Assembly (NCBI RefSeq): GCF_023195895.1
Contig: NZ_JALPRK010000002.1
Location: 124,001-188,000 of the forward strand
DNA length: 64,000 nucleotides
Reading direction: 5' to 3'
Source: Paenibacillus mellifer
GTDB lineage: Bacteria; Bacillota; Bacilli; Paenibacillales; Paenibacillaceae
Made by a program: the position numbers and the translations under genes. The notes below the pieces were generated by a model that did no database searches, was not told the origin of the DNA, and saw only the letters and a program-made list of their open reading frames with translations. Position 1 is the stretch's first letter; each line of letters opens with the position of its first letter. Of the stretch, positions 10,938 to 21,627 are shown in pieces.

Positions 10938-11699
10938 ATGATATCCGACGCAAATACGGCACAGGGTGCCGTTTGTCATGATAGTGTAATCGAGCTTGAT
11001 CACGTCTCCTTTGCGTATCAGGAGCAGAAGGTCATCTCTGACTTCAGCTTTGCGATCCGTGAACGGGATTTCGTGGGTGTGATCGGTTCCAACGGCGCGG
11101 GAAAAACGACGCTGTTGCGGATGATGGTAGGCTTGCTGCAGCCGACGGAAGGGCAAATTCGCTTGTTCGGCGAACCGATTCGGCGCTTCCGCGATTGGGA
11201 GCGAATCGGTTACGTGCCTCAGAAGAACGCCTTTAACCCGCTGTTTCCGGCGACGGTCCGCGAAGTCGTGATGTCCGGCCTATATAATAATAAGAAGTTG
11301 TTTCGCCGCATCGGCCGTGAGGAACAACGCAAATGTGATGATGCGCTGGAAGTGATGCGAATCAGCGAGATCCAGCATAAGCGGATCGGTCAGCTTTCGG
11401 GCGGCCAGCAGCAGCGCGTATTTTTAGCGCGGGCGCTCGTCAACAAACCAGATCTGCTCGTTTTAGACGAACCTACGGTCGGTATCGATGCACAGACGCA
11501 AGCCGATTTTTTTGAATTAATCTTTCATATGCACGCCCATCATCATATGACGTTTTTGATGGTCTCTCATGATATCAGTATGATCGAAGATCAGCTGGGC
11601 CAGGAACCCCGTGAGCAGTGCGGGGCGATTAAATTTTACGTGCGTCATTCCCACGAGCAGGACTGCGCGATCCCGGACCTGCAGCATTCGTTGGTTTAG
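10938..11699 (+). CDS. znuC: Zinc ABC transporter, ATP-binding protein
   Basis: This 253-residue ATPase powers the zinc importer. Walker A is GSNGAGKTT (50-58), the signature LSGGQ is at 153-157, Walker B is LLVLDEP (173-179), and the switch histidine is in VSHD near residue 214. A short histidine cluster (HMHAHHHM) sits just before the H-loop, and the C-terminal tail carries further His/Cys residues. ATG 10938 has a GGAAGG ribosome site. It lies 35 nt after znuA and before znuB. Confidence 0.94.
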   Translation: MISDANTAQGAVCHDSVIELDHVSFAYQEQKVISDFSFAIRERDFVGVIGSNGAGKTTLLRMMVGLLQPTEGQIRLFGEPIRRFRDWERIGYVPQKNAFNPLFPATVREVVMSGLYNNKKLFRRIGREEQRKCDDALEVMRISEIQHKRIGQLSGGQQQRVFLARALVNKPDLLVLDEPTVGIDAQTQADFFELIFHMHAHHHMTFLMVSHDISMIEDQLGQEPREQCGAIKFYVRHSHEQDCAIPDLQHSLV

Positions 11700-11751
11700 C
11701 CAACGCTTTCGAGGCCGTTTTGCTTTGCAAAACTTTTAGGAGTTGTTGATT

Positions 11752-12555
11752 TTGGAGATATTATCCGCTGATTTTTTTCAAAGAGCGCTTGCTGGTGGTT
11801 TGATGATTGGAATAACCACACCACTGATCGGGATCTTTCTGGTGCTGCGCCGTCTCTCAATGATCGGCGATACATTAGCCCACGTGACTATCGCCGGGGT
11901 TGCGTTAGGTTTTCTGGTTGGTGTTTACCCTGTTGGTGTCGGTCTGATTTTTGCTATCGTCGCTTCATTTGCCATCGAGAGGCTGCGCAAGACGTATAAA
12001 GGTTATGCCGAGCTGTCAATAGCCATTATTATGTCTGGAGGCGTGGCACTGGCTTCTCTGTTCTTTACGATGGGCATGGGTTACAATACGGATGTAACCA
12101 GCTATCTGTTTGGTAGCATTTTCACTCTGGAAACAAAAGATTTATATGTAGCGTTGTTTGTGACTGTTGTTGTCGCGGTCGTTGTGTTTTTGCTATTTAA
12201 GGAGTTTTTCCTTCTGACTTTTGAAGAGGATGCTGCCGCTGTTAGCGGGTTACCTGTCAAGCTTCTGAATATACTGTTGACAGTAATGACGGCTTTGGTG
12301 ATAAGTACTGCTATTAAATTTGTTGGCGCGTTATTGATTTCCGCACTTTTGACGATACCAGCTGCCTGCAGTCTGCTAATTGCTAGAAGCTTCAAAACCT
12401 CAGTTGTTTTTTCTGTGACCATTGCCGAAATTGCTGTCGTATTAGGCCTAATGATTTCAGGTATCTGGAATCTGGCACCGAGCGCCACGATCGTGCTGCT
12501 GCTGATCTGTATGTTGATATTAACTTTGCTGGGCAAACGGGGATTCTCCGCCTAG
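11752..12555 (+). CDS. znuB: Zinc ABC transporter, membrane permease
   Basis: A 267-residue ABC-3 family permease with about eight hydrophobic helices. The N-terminus MEILSADFFQRALAGG is typical of ZnuB. I chose TTG 11752 because AGGAG (11738-11742) is then nine bases upstream; TTG codons at 11743 and 11746 are in frame but too close to that site. The middle of the gene (about 11760-12470) is noticeably richer in A/T-ending codons than its neighbours, which may point to older horizontal acquisition. It completes the Zur-controlled operon; ccdA starts 26 nt later and may be co-transcribed. Confidence 0.92.
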   Translation: MEILSADFFQRALAGGLMIGITTPLIGIFLVLRRLSMIGDTLAHVTIAGVALGFLVGVYPVGVGLIFAIVASFAIERLRKTYKGYAELSIAIIMSGGVALASLFFTMGMGYNTDVTSYLFGSIFTLETKDLYVALFVTVVVAVVVFLLFKEFFLLTFEEDAAAVSGLPVKLLNILLTVMTALVISTAIKFVGALLISALLTIPAACSLLIARSFKTSVVFSVTIAEIAVVLGLMISGIWNLAPSATIVLLLICMLILTLLGKRGFSA

Positions 12556-12581
12556 CCCGCAAGGGTACATAGGGGGTTCAT

Positions 12582-13295
12582 ATGGCCGACATCCATCTTG
12601 GGCTTGCTTTTGGCGCGGGAGTTGCTTCCTTTATTTCGCCTTGCTGCTTGCCCTTATATCCGTCTTACCTGTCTTATATCACCGGGATGTCCGTGCAGCA
12701 GTTGAGGACAGAGCAAAATAAACGGGACGTCCGGTTCCGGACGATGACGCATACGCTGGCGTTTATCCTCGGCTTCTCCGTTGTCTTCTACACGCTGGGG
12801 TTCGGCGCTGGTTTGTTTGGAGAATTCTTTAATCAATACCGCGGGTTAATCCGGCAATTATCCGCCATTTTGATCATTTGTATGGGATTGTTTCTAATGG
12901 GGATCTTCCAACCGCAGTTCTTGCTGAAGGAACGGAAAATGGACCTGAAGTTCAAACCGGCCGGTTACGTCGGTTCATTTATATTCGGGATCGGCTTCTC
13001 GGCGGGCTGGTCGCCTTGTGTTGGACCGATCCTGGCGGCGATTATCGCTTTGGCTGTGACGGAGCCGGGAACTTGGATTGGACTCATCACCGCATATACC
13101 CTCGGATTCGCCTTGCCTTTTTTTGCGCTGGCCTTCTTTATCGGTTCGACGAAATGGATCCTCCGTTATTCCGCCATTATGATGAAAATCGGGGGAGCCT
13201 TAATGCTACTGATGGGGGGGCTGCTGTTTACGAACCGCATGGCCCAAATCACCATTTGGCTGCAGCAAATCACGCCGGAGTGGCTGAAGTTCTAG
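12582..13295 (+). CDS. ccdA: Cytochrome c biogenesis protein CcdA (thiol-disulfide transporter)
   Basis: This 237-residue membrane protein carries electrons from cytoplasmic thioredoxin to extracytoplasmic thiol proteins. Six membrane helices are visible. The redox motifs are SPCCLPLYPSY (C21, C22) in helix 1 and WSPCVGPIL (C146) in helix 4, the typical DsbD-beta/CcdA arrangement. Bacillus CcdA is needed for c-type cytochromes and endospore cortex. ATG 12582 has an AGGGGG ribosome site. It may be read from the znu promoter, since only 26 nt separate it from znuB and no terminator lies between. Confidence 0.94.
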   Translation: MADIHLGLAFGAGVASFISPCCLPLYPSYLSYITGMSVQQLRTEQNKRDVRFRTMTHTLAFILGFSVVFYTLGFGAGLFGEFFNQYRGLIRQLSAILIICMGLFLMGIFQPQFLLKERKMDLKFKPAGYVGSFIFGIGFSAGWSPCVGPILAAIIALAVTEPGTWIGLITAYTLGFALPFFALAFFIGSTKWILRYSAIMMKIGGALMLLMGGLLFTNRMAQITIWLQQITPEWLKF

Positions 13296-13426
13296 GGATG
13301 GATGTAGGAAAGTGTGCCTATGTGCACTTGCCAACGGACAATCAGAACATGTATCATTAACAGAGTAATGTTAACCTGCGTGTACATGTTTGTCCGCGTC
13401 AACTCATGGAAAGAGGGAATCGATAG

Positions 13427-13852
13427 ATGCCAACGCCCAGTATGGAGGACTATTTGGAGCGTATTTACAAACTGATCGACGAGAAGGGATACGCACGTGT
13501 GTCCGATATCGCGGAAGGTTTGGAGGTTCATCCTTCCTCCGTCACGAAGATGATTCAAAAATTGGACAAGGATGAATATTTGATTTACGAGAAATACCGG
13601 GGCCTTGTCTTGACCAACAAAGGGAAAAAAATCGGCAAACGGCTCGTGGACCGGCATCAGCTGCTGGAGGAGTTCCTCGGCATGATCGGCGTCGAGCACG
13701 AGAACATTTATAAGGACGTCGAGGGCATTGAGCATCATTTAAGCTGGGATTCCATCACCCGTATTGCAACGTTAGTGGAGTACTTCAAACGAGACAATTC
13801 CCGGATTCAAGATCTGGAGAACGTCCATCAGGAACTGGTTAACGAATCATAG
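13427..13852 (+). CDS. mntR: Manganese transport regulator MntR (DtxR family)
   Basis: A 141-residue Mn(II)-dependent repressor. All six Bacillus MntR metal ligands are at the expected numbers: D8, E11, H77, E99, E102 and H103. The N-terminal winged helix includes [13 protein letters not shown]. It represses manganese import, and in Bacillus also activates Mn efflux. ATG 13427 has a GAGGGA ribosome site. No manganese transporter lies in this window, so its targets are elsewhere. It ends at its own terminator. Confidence 0.96.
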   Translation: MPTPSMEDYLERIYKLIDEKGYARVSDIAEGLEVHPSSVTKMIQKLDKDEYLIYEKYRGLVLTNKGKKIGKRLVDRHQLLEEFLGMIGVEHENIYKDVEGIEHHLSWDSITRIATLVEYFKRDNSRIQDLENVHQELVNES

Positions 13853-13855
13853 AAG

Positions 13856-13896
13856 AAGCATCTGTCTTTGGGCTAAGGCAGATGCTTTTCTTTTTG
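13856..13896 (+). terminator. Rho-independent terminator after mntR
   Basis: An 11-bp stem (AAGCATCTGTC with GGCAGATGCTT, one G-U) with a 10-nt loop is followed by TTTTCTTTTT. Confidence 0.92.
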
Positions 13897-13984
13897 TCCT
13901 CGGAACCGCAACTCTTGACCTCTACTAGACGTTTAAGAGAGTAGCGCGGTTTGTCCGTACATAAAGATGATGTGGAGGATTCAG

Positions 13985-15616
13985 ATGAAATTTCGCAAAT
14001 GGTTTATTCCTTTTCTCGTGTTACTCTTCTTATGGCCTTATTCCGGAAATACGCCGGCAGTTGCCGCATCCGATATTCGGATTATTCTCGATGGAACCGA
14101 GTTGTCCTCCGATACTTCGCCTTACATTAAGCCCGGAGCGAACGTCACCATGGTCCCCCTTCGGGTGATTAGCGAAAACCTGGGAGCCCAGGTGGCCTGG
14201 TCCCAAGCCGATAAAAAAGCGACGATTCAAAAAGATGGCAGCACGATTGTGCTGACGATGGGTTCTTCCACGGTTCAAGTAGACGGACGCGCCATTCGCC
14301 TTGAAGCTTCCGTAGAAAACATTTCCGGCCGAACGATGGTCCCGCTTCGTTTCGTGAGTGAGCAGCTCGGGATAGCCGTCGATTGGAACGGTCAGACTCG
14401 TACGATTACTCTGACGAGCGGATCTGTGGGAGATCCATCGGTTCCCGGAACAGTCGGGGAGGTTCCGCAAGGTGAGGTTCCTCAGCCTCCGGCTGCGGGT
14501 GATACCGCTAACGGGCTACGGGGCGTTTGGATATCCACCGTTTCAAACTTGGACTGGCCAAGCAATAGCTCATACGGCAAAGTGGAAGCTCAGAAAGCCG
14601 AATACGTTCAACTGCTGGACGAAGTGCAGGCCATGGGCATGAACGCGGTATTCGTTCAAGTGCGCCCGTCAGCGGACGCGATCTACCCGTCCTCGTTGGT
14701 GCCATGGACCTCTTATTTAACGGGAACCGCCGGCAAGGACCCGGGTTACGATCCGCTGCAGTTCCTCATCGAGGAGACGCACCGCCGCGGGATGGAATTC
14801 CATGCTTGGTTTAATCCGTTCCGTGCCAGCACAGGCGGCGACGCCAGCAAGCTTCCAGCCAATCATGTGGCGAACTTACATTCGGAATGGATTGTAAAGT
14901 TCGATGGCAAGCTGTACATCAACCCGGGGATTTCGGAAGCCCGTGATCACGTCATTCGCGCGATTATGGAAGTTGTGAACAGGTACGATATCGACGGCGT
15001 TCATTTAGACGATTATTTCTATCCAACCGGGGAAACGACCGCGAAGAAATTTGCGGATGAGGTTACGTTTCAGACCTATAATGCCAAGAAAATCGCAAAC
15101 AAGGGCGACTGGCGTCGGGATAATATTAATCAGTTCGTCCAGAAGCTAGGTCAAACCATCGCTCAATCCAAACCAAGTGCGTCTTTCGGCATTAGCCCGT
15201 ACGGAGTCTGGCGGAATAAGTCCACCGATTTGACCGGCTCCGATACGAGAGCAAGTGTTACAGCTTACGACAGCACGTATGCTGATGTTCGTACCTGGAT
15301 CAAAAATGAATGGATCGATTATGTGGCTCCGCAAATCTATTGGAGTATGACACGCAAAGAGGTTCAGTATGATCTGCTGGCCGACTGGTGGGCCGGAGAG
15401 GTGAGAGGGACCAACGTGAAGCTCTATATCGGCCATGCACCTTATAAGCTGGGAACGCCGGAGATCGGGTGGTCCAGTGCGCAGGAAATCATCGACCAGT
15501 TGGATTACAACCGCCAGGTTCCTGAGATTAGCGGCAGTATCTTCTTTAGCGCAAAGGATTTACGCAAGAACCCGCTGGGCCTGATCCCGCTATTGCAGTC
15601 TTATTATGGGATGTAG
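13985..15616 (+). CDS. Secreted GHL10 (DUF187) glycosidase-like protein with copper-amine-oxidase N domain
   Basis: A 543-residue exported protein. A signal peptide (about 1-28) is followed by a copper-amine-oxidase N domain (about 30-148) with two TMVPLR(V/F)-type repeats. A short Pro/Gly linker leads to a GHL10/DUF187 TIM barrel (about 170-535) starting LRGVWISTVSNLDW. The barrel has VFVQVRPSADA, the acidic segment DGVHLDDYFYP and YVAPQIYW. GHL10 proteins are presumed glycan hydrolases, including FenI-type enzymes. The start is ATG 13985 behind GGAGG; an in-frame ATG upstream would include the ribosome site. Its substrate is not evident. Confidence 0.87.
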   Translation: MKFRKWFIPFLVLLFLWPYSGNTPAVAASDIRIILDGTELSSDTSPYIKPGANVTMVPLRVISENLGAQVAWSQADKKATIQKDGSTIVLTMGSSTVQVDGRAIRLEASVENISGRTMVPLRFVSEQLGIAVDWNGQTRTITLTSGSVGDPSVPGTVGEVPQGEVPQPPAAGDTANGLRGVWISTVSNLDWPSNSSYGKVEAQKAEYVQLLDEVQAMGMNAVFVQVRPSADAIYPSSLVPWTSYLTGTAGKDPGYDPLQFLIEETHRRGMEFHAWFNPFRASTGGDASKLPANHVANLHSEWIVKFDGKLYINPGISEARDHVIRAIMEVVNRYDIDGVHLDDYFYPTGETTAKKFADEVTFQTYNAKKIANKGDWRRDNINQFVQKLGQTIAQSKPSASFGISPYGVWRNKSTDLTGSDTRASVTAYDSTYADVRTWIKNEWIDYVAPQIYWSMTRKEVQYDLLADWWAGEVRGTNVKLYIGHAPYKLGTPEIGWSSAQEIIDQLDYNRQVPEISGSIFFSAKDLRKNPLGLIPLLQSYYGM

Positions 15617-15618
15617 CC

Positions 15619-15647
15619 TTGACAGGAAGAGACTAATGCGGTAAATT
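15619..15647 (+). promoter_or_regulatory. SigA promoter for the proS T-box leader
   Basis: TTGACA at 15619-15624 and TAAATT at 15642-15647 are 17 nt apart, ahead of the T-box RNA. Confidence 0.7.
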
Positions 15648-15653
15648 CGTTTT

Positions 15654-17650
<1,997 letters not shown>

Positions 17651-17726
17651 GTTCTTTAGCATACGAACAGCCCCTCCCAACATACATAAGCAGTAGACTG
17701 ATGTGGGTTGGGGGGGAAGGCATCTG

Positions 17727-18701
17727 ATGCTGATGAACGGAGTGTTTGAAGGCGGCGGGGTCAAAGGGATTTCGTTGGCTGGTGCGGTCAGGGCGGCGGA
17801 GAAATACGGCGCGCGCTTTCATCGTGTGGCCGGAACTTCATCCGGCTCGATTATTGCTTCCATGATCGCCGCAGGCTATACGGCGGACGAAATGAAAGAA
17901 CTTATCTTGACCACGTCGTTTTCAAAATTTCTGAAGCGAGCGCCGATCTTTAATCTGGCGTTGATTGGTCCGGCCCTCCGTGTGCTCCTCAAGAAAGGAT
18001 TATATGCCGGAGAGGCGTTGGAGGAGTGGGTACGCCAGATCCTGCTGGCCAAAGGCATTCGCACATTTGGAGATCTCCCTACGGGAAAGCTGACGATTAT
18101 CGCCTCGGATATCACAAGCGGCAAAATCATGGTGCTGCCGGACGACCTGAATAACATCGGTCTCAATCCGGCGACGTTCGAGGTGGCCCGAGCAGTTCGC
18201 ATGAGCTGCAGCATTCCCTATTTCTTTGATCCGGTGCTGCTGCGGCTGCCGCCGAAGATTGCGAAAGGCAAACCGTTCGCCGAGCAGTTTCTACACATCG
18301 TTGACGGCGGACTGCTCAGTAATTTTCCACTATGGTTGTTTGATCGCGAAGAGCCACGGCACGGGGAGAGGCGCATTCCAACCGTTGGCTTTCAAATGGT
18401 CGGCAAAAATACGAATAAGCCGCATGGCATTACCGGGCCGTTTTCGATGCTGCAGGCGATCGTCGAGACGATGTTGTCCGCTCATGACGAACGGTACATC
18501 GAGCAGCCCAATCGTTATCGAACGGTGAAAATCCCTACACTCGGCATTGGGACGACACAATTTGATATCAGCGATGAGGAGAGCCTGCTGTTATTTGAAT
18601 CCGGCTTTCTGGCCGGAGATCGATTTTTCGGCAACTGGAACTTGCAGATGTACGAGGATCATTTCAAAAAGTACCAGCAAGCATTTGCTGTGCGAAAATA
18701 A
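17727..18701 (+). CDS. Patatin-like phospholipase family protein
   Basis: A 324-residue putative lipid acyl hydrolase with a Ser-Asp dyad. It has the glycine-rich oxyanion motif EGGGVKG (8-14), nucleophile S38 in GTSSG, and D193 in VDGGLLSNFP. Bacterial relatives (RssA/YchK-like) are cytoplasmic or peripherally membrane-bound and their substrates are mostly unknown. I chose ATG 17727 behind GGGGGGAAGG; ATG 17733 would also fit. It is a single gene, closed by a bidirectional terminator. Confidence 0.9.
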   Translation: MLMNGVFEGGGVKGISLAGAVRAAEKYGARFHRVAGTSSGSIIASMIAAGYTADEMKELILTTSFSKFLKRAPIFNLALIGPALRVLLKKGLYAGEALEEWVRQILLAKGIRTFGDLPTGKLTIIASDITSGKIMVLPDDLNNIGLNPATFEVARAVRMSCSIPYFFDPVLLRLPPKIAKGKPFAEQFLHIVDGGLLSNFPLWLFDREEPRHGERRIPTVGFQMVGKNTNKPHGITGPFSMLQAIVETMLSAHDERYIEQPNRYRTVKIPTLGIGTTQFDISDEESLLLFESGFLAGDRFFGNWNLQMYEDHFKKYQQAFAVRK

Positions 18702-18702
18702 A

Positions 18703-18744
18703 ACCAAAAGGACGGGGCCGTAGTGTCGGCGCCGTCCTTTTGGT
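18703..18744. terminator. Bidirectional terminator
   Basis: A perfect 13-bp stem (ACCAAAAGGACGG/CCGTCCTTTTGGT) with a 16-nt loop has A-rich and T-rich outer arms. It separates the convergent patatin gene and the minus-strand gene at 18747. Confidence 0.88.
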
Positions 18745-18746
18745 GT

Positions 18747-19070
18747 TTAGTGATATTTAGGTAAATCATCATCGTTCTTGCCTTTTTGGCCTTCGATGAC
18801 CTGAAACGGATACGCCTTGCGTTTTTCGGTTCGTGCAGGCTTGCGCTCTGCGGCAACTTTGGCCATCGTACGCGCCGAAGGTTTGATTCTCGGCTGCGTT
18901 TTCCGGTATTTCCGCGGCGGGTATTTGTACAGCAGGATAACAATGCCAACGACGGCGAACGGAACGATGATACTGCCCCACGCGATCTGATGGCTGATAA
19001 ACAAACCATCAATAATGTAGAAAGCGACCAATAGGACGATAACCCAAAACATGATGCCTTGTTTTTTCAT
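18747..19070 (-). CDS. Small membrane protein of unknown function
   Basis: A 107-residue protein with two hydrophobic helices (about 6-24 and 31-48). A basic, Lys/Arg-rich cytoplasmic tail ends in GKNDDDLPKYH. I do not recognise the family. The ribosome site GAAAGGATGAGG is clear. It lies six bases downstream of yqhQ on the same strand, so the two probably form an operon that runs against the surrounding genes. Confidence 0.72.
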   Translation of the reverse strand: MKKQGIMFWVIVLLVAFYIIDGLFISHQIAWGSIIVPFAVVGIVILLYKYPPRKYRKTQPRIKPSARTMAKVAAERKPARTEKRKAYPFQVIEGQKGKNDDDLPKYH

Positions 19071-19076
19071 GTTACC

Positions 19077-20075
19077 TCATCCTTTCAAGGGATCCAAAGC
19101 CGAACTAACGGACGTCTCGAGGACACCGACTTGCTCCAATTGGGCATCTAGCTCACGCATCCGGTTAAACGACGCGATGGATACTTCGACCTGATCATCG
19201 GAGGGTTCCTTTGTTGTTAAGAGCTGTAGCCAAAGTCCCGGATATCCCAAGAAGCGCAGCAACGGAATGTCGCGGACCGCATTGGTGAATCGCAGCATTT
19301 CGAACGAAAGACCAATGACAAGCGGGAGCAACAGCACACGGATATACACACGTTCCCAAAGGGAGTCCCAACTGAATATAGGCAAAGAATAGATGATGAC
19401 GCCGACAATGACTGTCAAAATAATAAAGCTGCTGCCGCAGCGGTAATGCAGACGGCTGTATTTTTGCACATTAGCCGGGGTTAATTCTTCGCCCGCTTCA
19501 TACGCGGAAATCACTTTGTGCTCTGCCCCGTGGTATTGGAACAACCGTTTGATGACCGGCGTCTGCGACATGAGCCATAGATATCCGAGCAACAAGACGA
19601 TTTTGATGACGCCTTCGATGAGAGAATGCAGGGTTTGACTGGCGAAAGCGTGCTGGAACAAATATTGCTCCAAGAGTGCCGGTACCAGCGTAAATATCAA
19701 TTTGCCAACGATGAAGGACAAGACCCCAACCACGGCAACACCCAACAGCATGGTGAGGGAGAAGCCGGACTCCTCTTTTTCCTTCTGTTTGGCACGTTCC
19801 TCCGGTTCCATTTCGTCATCGGCCATCGCCTCCGCCGAATAGTTGAGGTGCTTAGAGCCTTTGGCACTGGAGTCAACAATGCTGACGATTCCGCGAATCA
19901 GCGGGATTTTGCGCAGCCGCTTGACCCAAGCCTTGTCTTCCTTAGGGACCTCCAAGAAGCTGATTTCCCCGGTCTTCCGGCGAACGGCGGTTACGTTGAC
20001 ATATTTTCCACCGAACATGACGCCTTCTATAACGGCTTGGCCGCCGTAAATCGTCGGTGCAGATTGTTCAGGCAA
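19077..20075 (-). CDS. yqhQ: DUF1385 membrane protein, YqhQ family
   Basis: A 332-residue polytopic protein of the YqhQ/DUF1385 family, whose function is unknown. The conserved start YGGQAVIEGVMFGG and the central segment QYHGAEHKVISAYE with a following SRLHYRCGSSF are family hallmarks. About four to five membrane helices follow residue 100. I set the start at TTG 20075, seven bases after AGGAAGG; the frame continues open upstream to ATG 20171 but without family similarity or ribosome site. It lies divergent from yqhR, as in other Bacillales. Confidence 0.88.
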   Translation of the reverse strand: MPEQSAPTIYGGQAVIEGVMFGGKYVNVTAVRRKTGEISFLEVPKEDKAWVKRLRKIPLIRGIVSIVDSSAKGSKHLNYSAEAMADDEMEPEERAKQKEKEESGFSLTMLLGVAVVGVLSFIVGKLIFTLVPALLEQYLFQHAFASQTLHSLIEGVIKIVLLLGYLWLMSQTPVIKRLFQYHGAEHKVISAYEAGEELTPANVQKYSRLHYRCGSSFIILTVIVGVIIYSLPIFSWDSLWERVYIRVLLLPLVIGLSFEMLRFTNAVRDIPLLRFLGYPGLWLQLLTTKEPSDDQVEVSIASFNRMRELDAQLEQVGVLETSVSSALDPLKG

Positions 20076-20259
20076 AACTTTCACCTTCCTACAATAGATA
20101 AGTTTTGTGTGGCGTAAGCGGCGTAACATCAAGATTTGTAATGATTCCATTGTAACGGACTTTGCGGGCAAATTCTAGTTTGTTTAGTCTTTTTGGAAAT
20201 GCACATACTAACCTTCAAAAAAATGAATGAAAATATTTCTATGGAAGGGAAGGATGCGA

Positions 20260-20802
20260 ATGAAAGCGAACAAGGAGAAATCACGGTCGAGGGTTCAGCC
20301 ATGGCGGCACCAACGGCGAGAGAACACCAACATTTGGAGGTTCGCGCTGGAAATCGGGCTTTTTGCCGGATTGATATGGGGAGGGGTTAAAGGGCTGTTC
20401 TTCTACATGGGCTTTACATCGGTGTTACCCGGTTATTTGGTGGAGCCTTTCTTCAAAAATTCGTTCTTGCATAGTCAGGCCGGATATTACGTGGGTTGGT
20501 TGTCGTTTATCGTGTTGTCCATTCTGGCGACGATTCTCTACGTGCTGGCATTTCGCAAACTGAAAGGCCCAGGTCCGGGTATTTTATACGGCATCGCTTG
20601 GTGGGGGATATTATTCGGAGTGCTCGGTCCGTTGCTCGACTTGATTCCCTCGCTGCGGGAGCTGTCACGGACCACAATAATCAGCGAGTTTTGCTTGTAT
20701 TTACTGTGGGGATTGTTTATCGGCTATACCACGGCAGAGGAATATACGGACGAACGGTCGCGCGAACCGAATAAAGCTCGCGAGCAGCATGCACTTCAAT
20801 AA
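20260..20802 (+). CDS. yqhR: YqhR family membrane protein
   Basis: This 180-residue integral membrane protein has four hydrophobic helices (about 32-54, 82-104, 117-138 and 152-171) after a very basic N-terminal stretch. Its place between yqhQ and aroQ and its general features identify it as the YqhR family, whose function is unknown. ATG 20260 is chosen for the GGAAGGGAAGG ribosome site six bases upstream. Confidence 0.8.
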   Translation: MKANKEKSRSRVQPWRHQRRENTNIWRFALEIGLFAGLIWGGVKGLFFYMGFTSVLPGYLVEPFFKNSFLHSQAGYYVGWLSFIVLSILATILYVLAFRKLKGPGPGILYGIAWWGILFGVLGPLLDLIPSLRELSRTTIISEFCLYLLWGLFIGYTTAEEYTDERSREPNKAREQHALQ

Positions 20803-20820
20803 GAGGTTGTTCGAAAAGTT
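20802..20820 (-). repeat. Fragment of the intergenic repeat terminus
   Basis: AAGAGGTTGTTCGAAAAGT matches, on the opposite strand, the right end of repeat copy 2 (ACTTTTAGAACAACCTCT) in all but about two positions, then similarity ends. It begins at the yqhR stop codon. Confidence 0.5.
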
Positions 20821-20890
20821 ATAGCTTCTCAAGCGACTCCCTCCTATGTTAAAATTATTTTTGGTTATTTTTCGGAAAGGGGGAGCCGCC

Positions 20891-21331
20891 ATGTATCGCA
20901 TCTTGGTCATGAATGGACCGAATTTAAACATGCTTGGCGTACGCGAGCCCGGCGTTTATGGATCCGAGAAACTCGGTGATATCGAAGACAAGCTGAAGGA
21001 ACTGGCAGCGCCAAACGGGCTGGAGCTTTCCTTCTTTCAGTCGAACCATGAAGGTGAGCTAATTGACCGAGTTCACGCAGCCTACGGAAATACGGACGGA
21101 ATACTGCTGAATCCGGGTGCGTTGACGCATTACAGCTACGCGCTTCGAGACGCCCTGACTTCGGTGAACATCCCTGTGGTCGAAGTTCATTTGTCCAATA
21201 TCCATGCCCGTGAGGCGTTCCGACACACGTCGGTCATTGCACCGATCGCGGTCGGTCAAATCTCCGGATTTGGATCCTATGGCTATGAAATGGGACTGCT
21301 GGCGTTGAAACGGCATTTGGAGCGGGGGTAA
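20891..21331 (+). CDS. aroQ: 3-dehydroquinate dehydratase, type II
   Basis: The 146-residue type II dehydroquinase catalyses the third shikimate step, 3-dehydroquinate to 3-dehydroshikimate. The active-site motif [12 protein letters not shown] (8-19) carries R18; catalytic Y23 and H100 (EVHLSN) are in place, with QSNHEGE and NPGALTHYS between them. ATG 20891 is chosen for the AAAGGGGGAG ribosome site; an in-frame ATG at 20846 lacks one. It corresponds to Bacillus yqhS, which precedes the yqhT-efp pair. Confidence 0.96.
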   Translation: MYRILVMNGPNLNMLGVREPGVYGSEKLGDIEDKLKELAAPNGLELSFFQSNHEGELIDRVHAAYGNTDGILLNPGALTHYSYALRDALTSVNIPVVEVHLSNIHAREAFRHTSVIAPIAVGQISGFGSYGYEMGLLALKRHLERG

Positions 21332-21400
21332 CCGGAGGTTATTTCTAAACCAAGTGACCCTGAAGTGACTTTGGAATCGACCGGTTGGCTTGAGACGAAT

Positions 21401-21536
21401 AACTGCAAATGTGCAGGAAATTCGGGCGATATTGAAGCTTAAGGCGAAAAAAGATGCAAAAATGCAGGAATTTTGGGTTGAATGAGCGTTATAGTTCCTT
21501 TTCGCGAAGAAAAACTGTATTTTTGCAGGAATTCCT
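21401..21536 (+). repeat. Three copies of a TGCAGGAATT-centred motif
   Basis: Variants of CTGCAAATNTGCAGGAATT occur at 21401-21424, 21451-21476 and 21511-21536. The TGCAGGA cores start at 21412, 21463 and 21524, spaced 51 and 61 bp, close to whole helical turns. The first copy contains the self-complementary CTGCAAATGTGCAG. Together with the repeats to the right, they fill the 494 bp between aroQ and the peptidase gene. The function is unknown. Confidence 0.65.
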
Positions 21537-21550
21537 TGGATTCATGTGGC

Positions 21551-21606
21551 AGATTCGACGCCGGCCTCGCATCCCAGCCAATACTTCGTGATCCAAAGAT
21601 GACTTT
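21551..21606 (+). repeat. Perfect 56-bp direct duplicate of the right part of repeat copy 3
   Basis: Bases 21551-21606 are identical to 21738-21793, 187 bp apart. They represent the right end of the repeat element without its left part, so an extra truncated copy sits in tandem before copy 3. Confidence 0.9.
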
Positions 21607-21627
21607 ATGAACTACCGATTCAAATGA

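Noticed and set aside
21401-21536. Possible CRISPR array
   Set aside because: There are only three degenerate motif copies with unequal spacing, no leader and no cas genes nearby.
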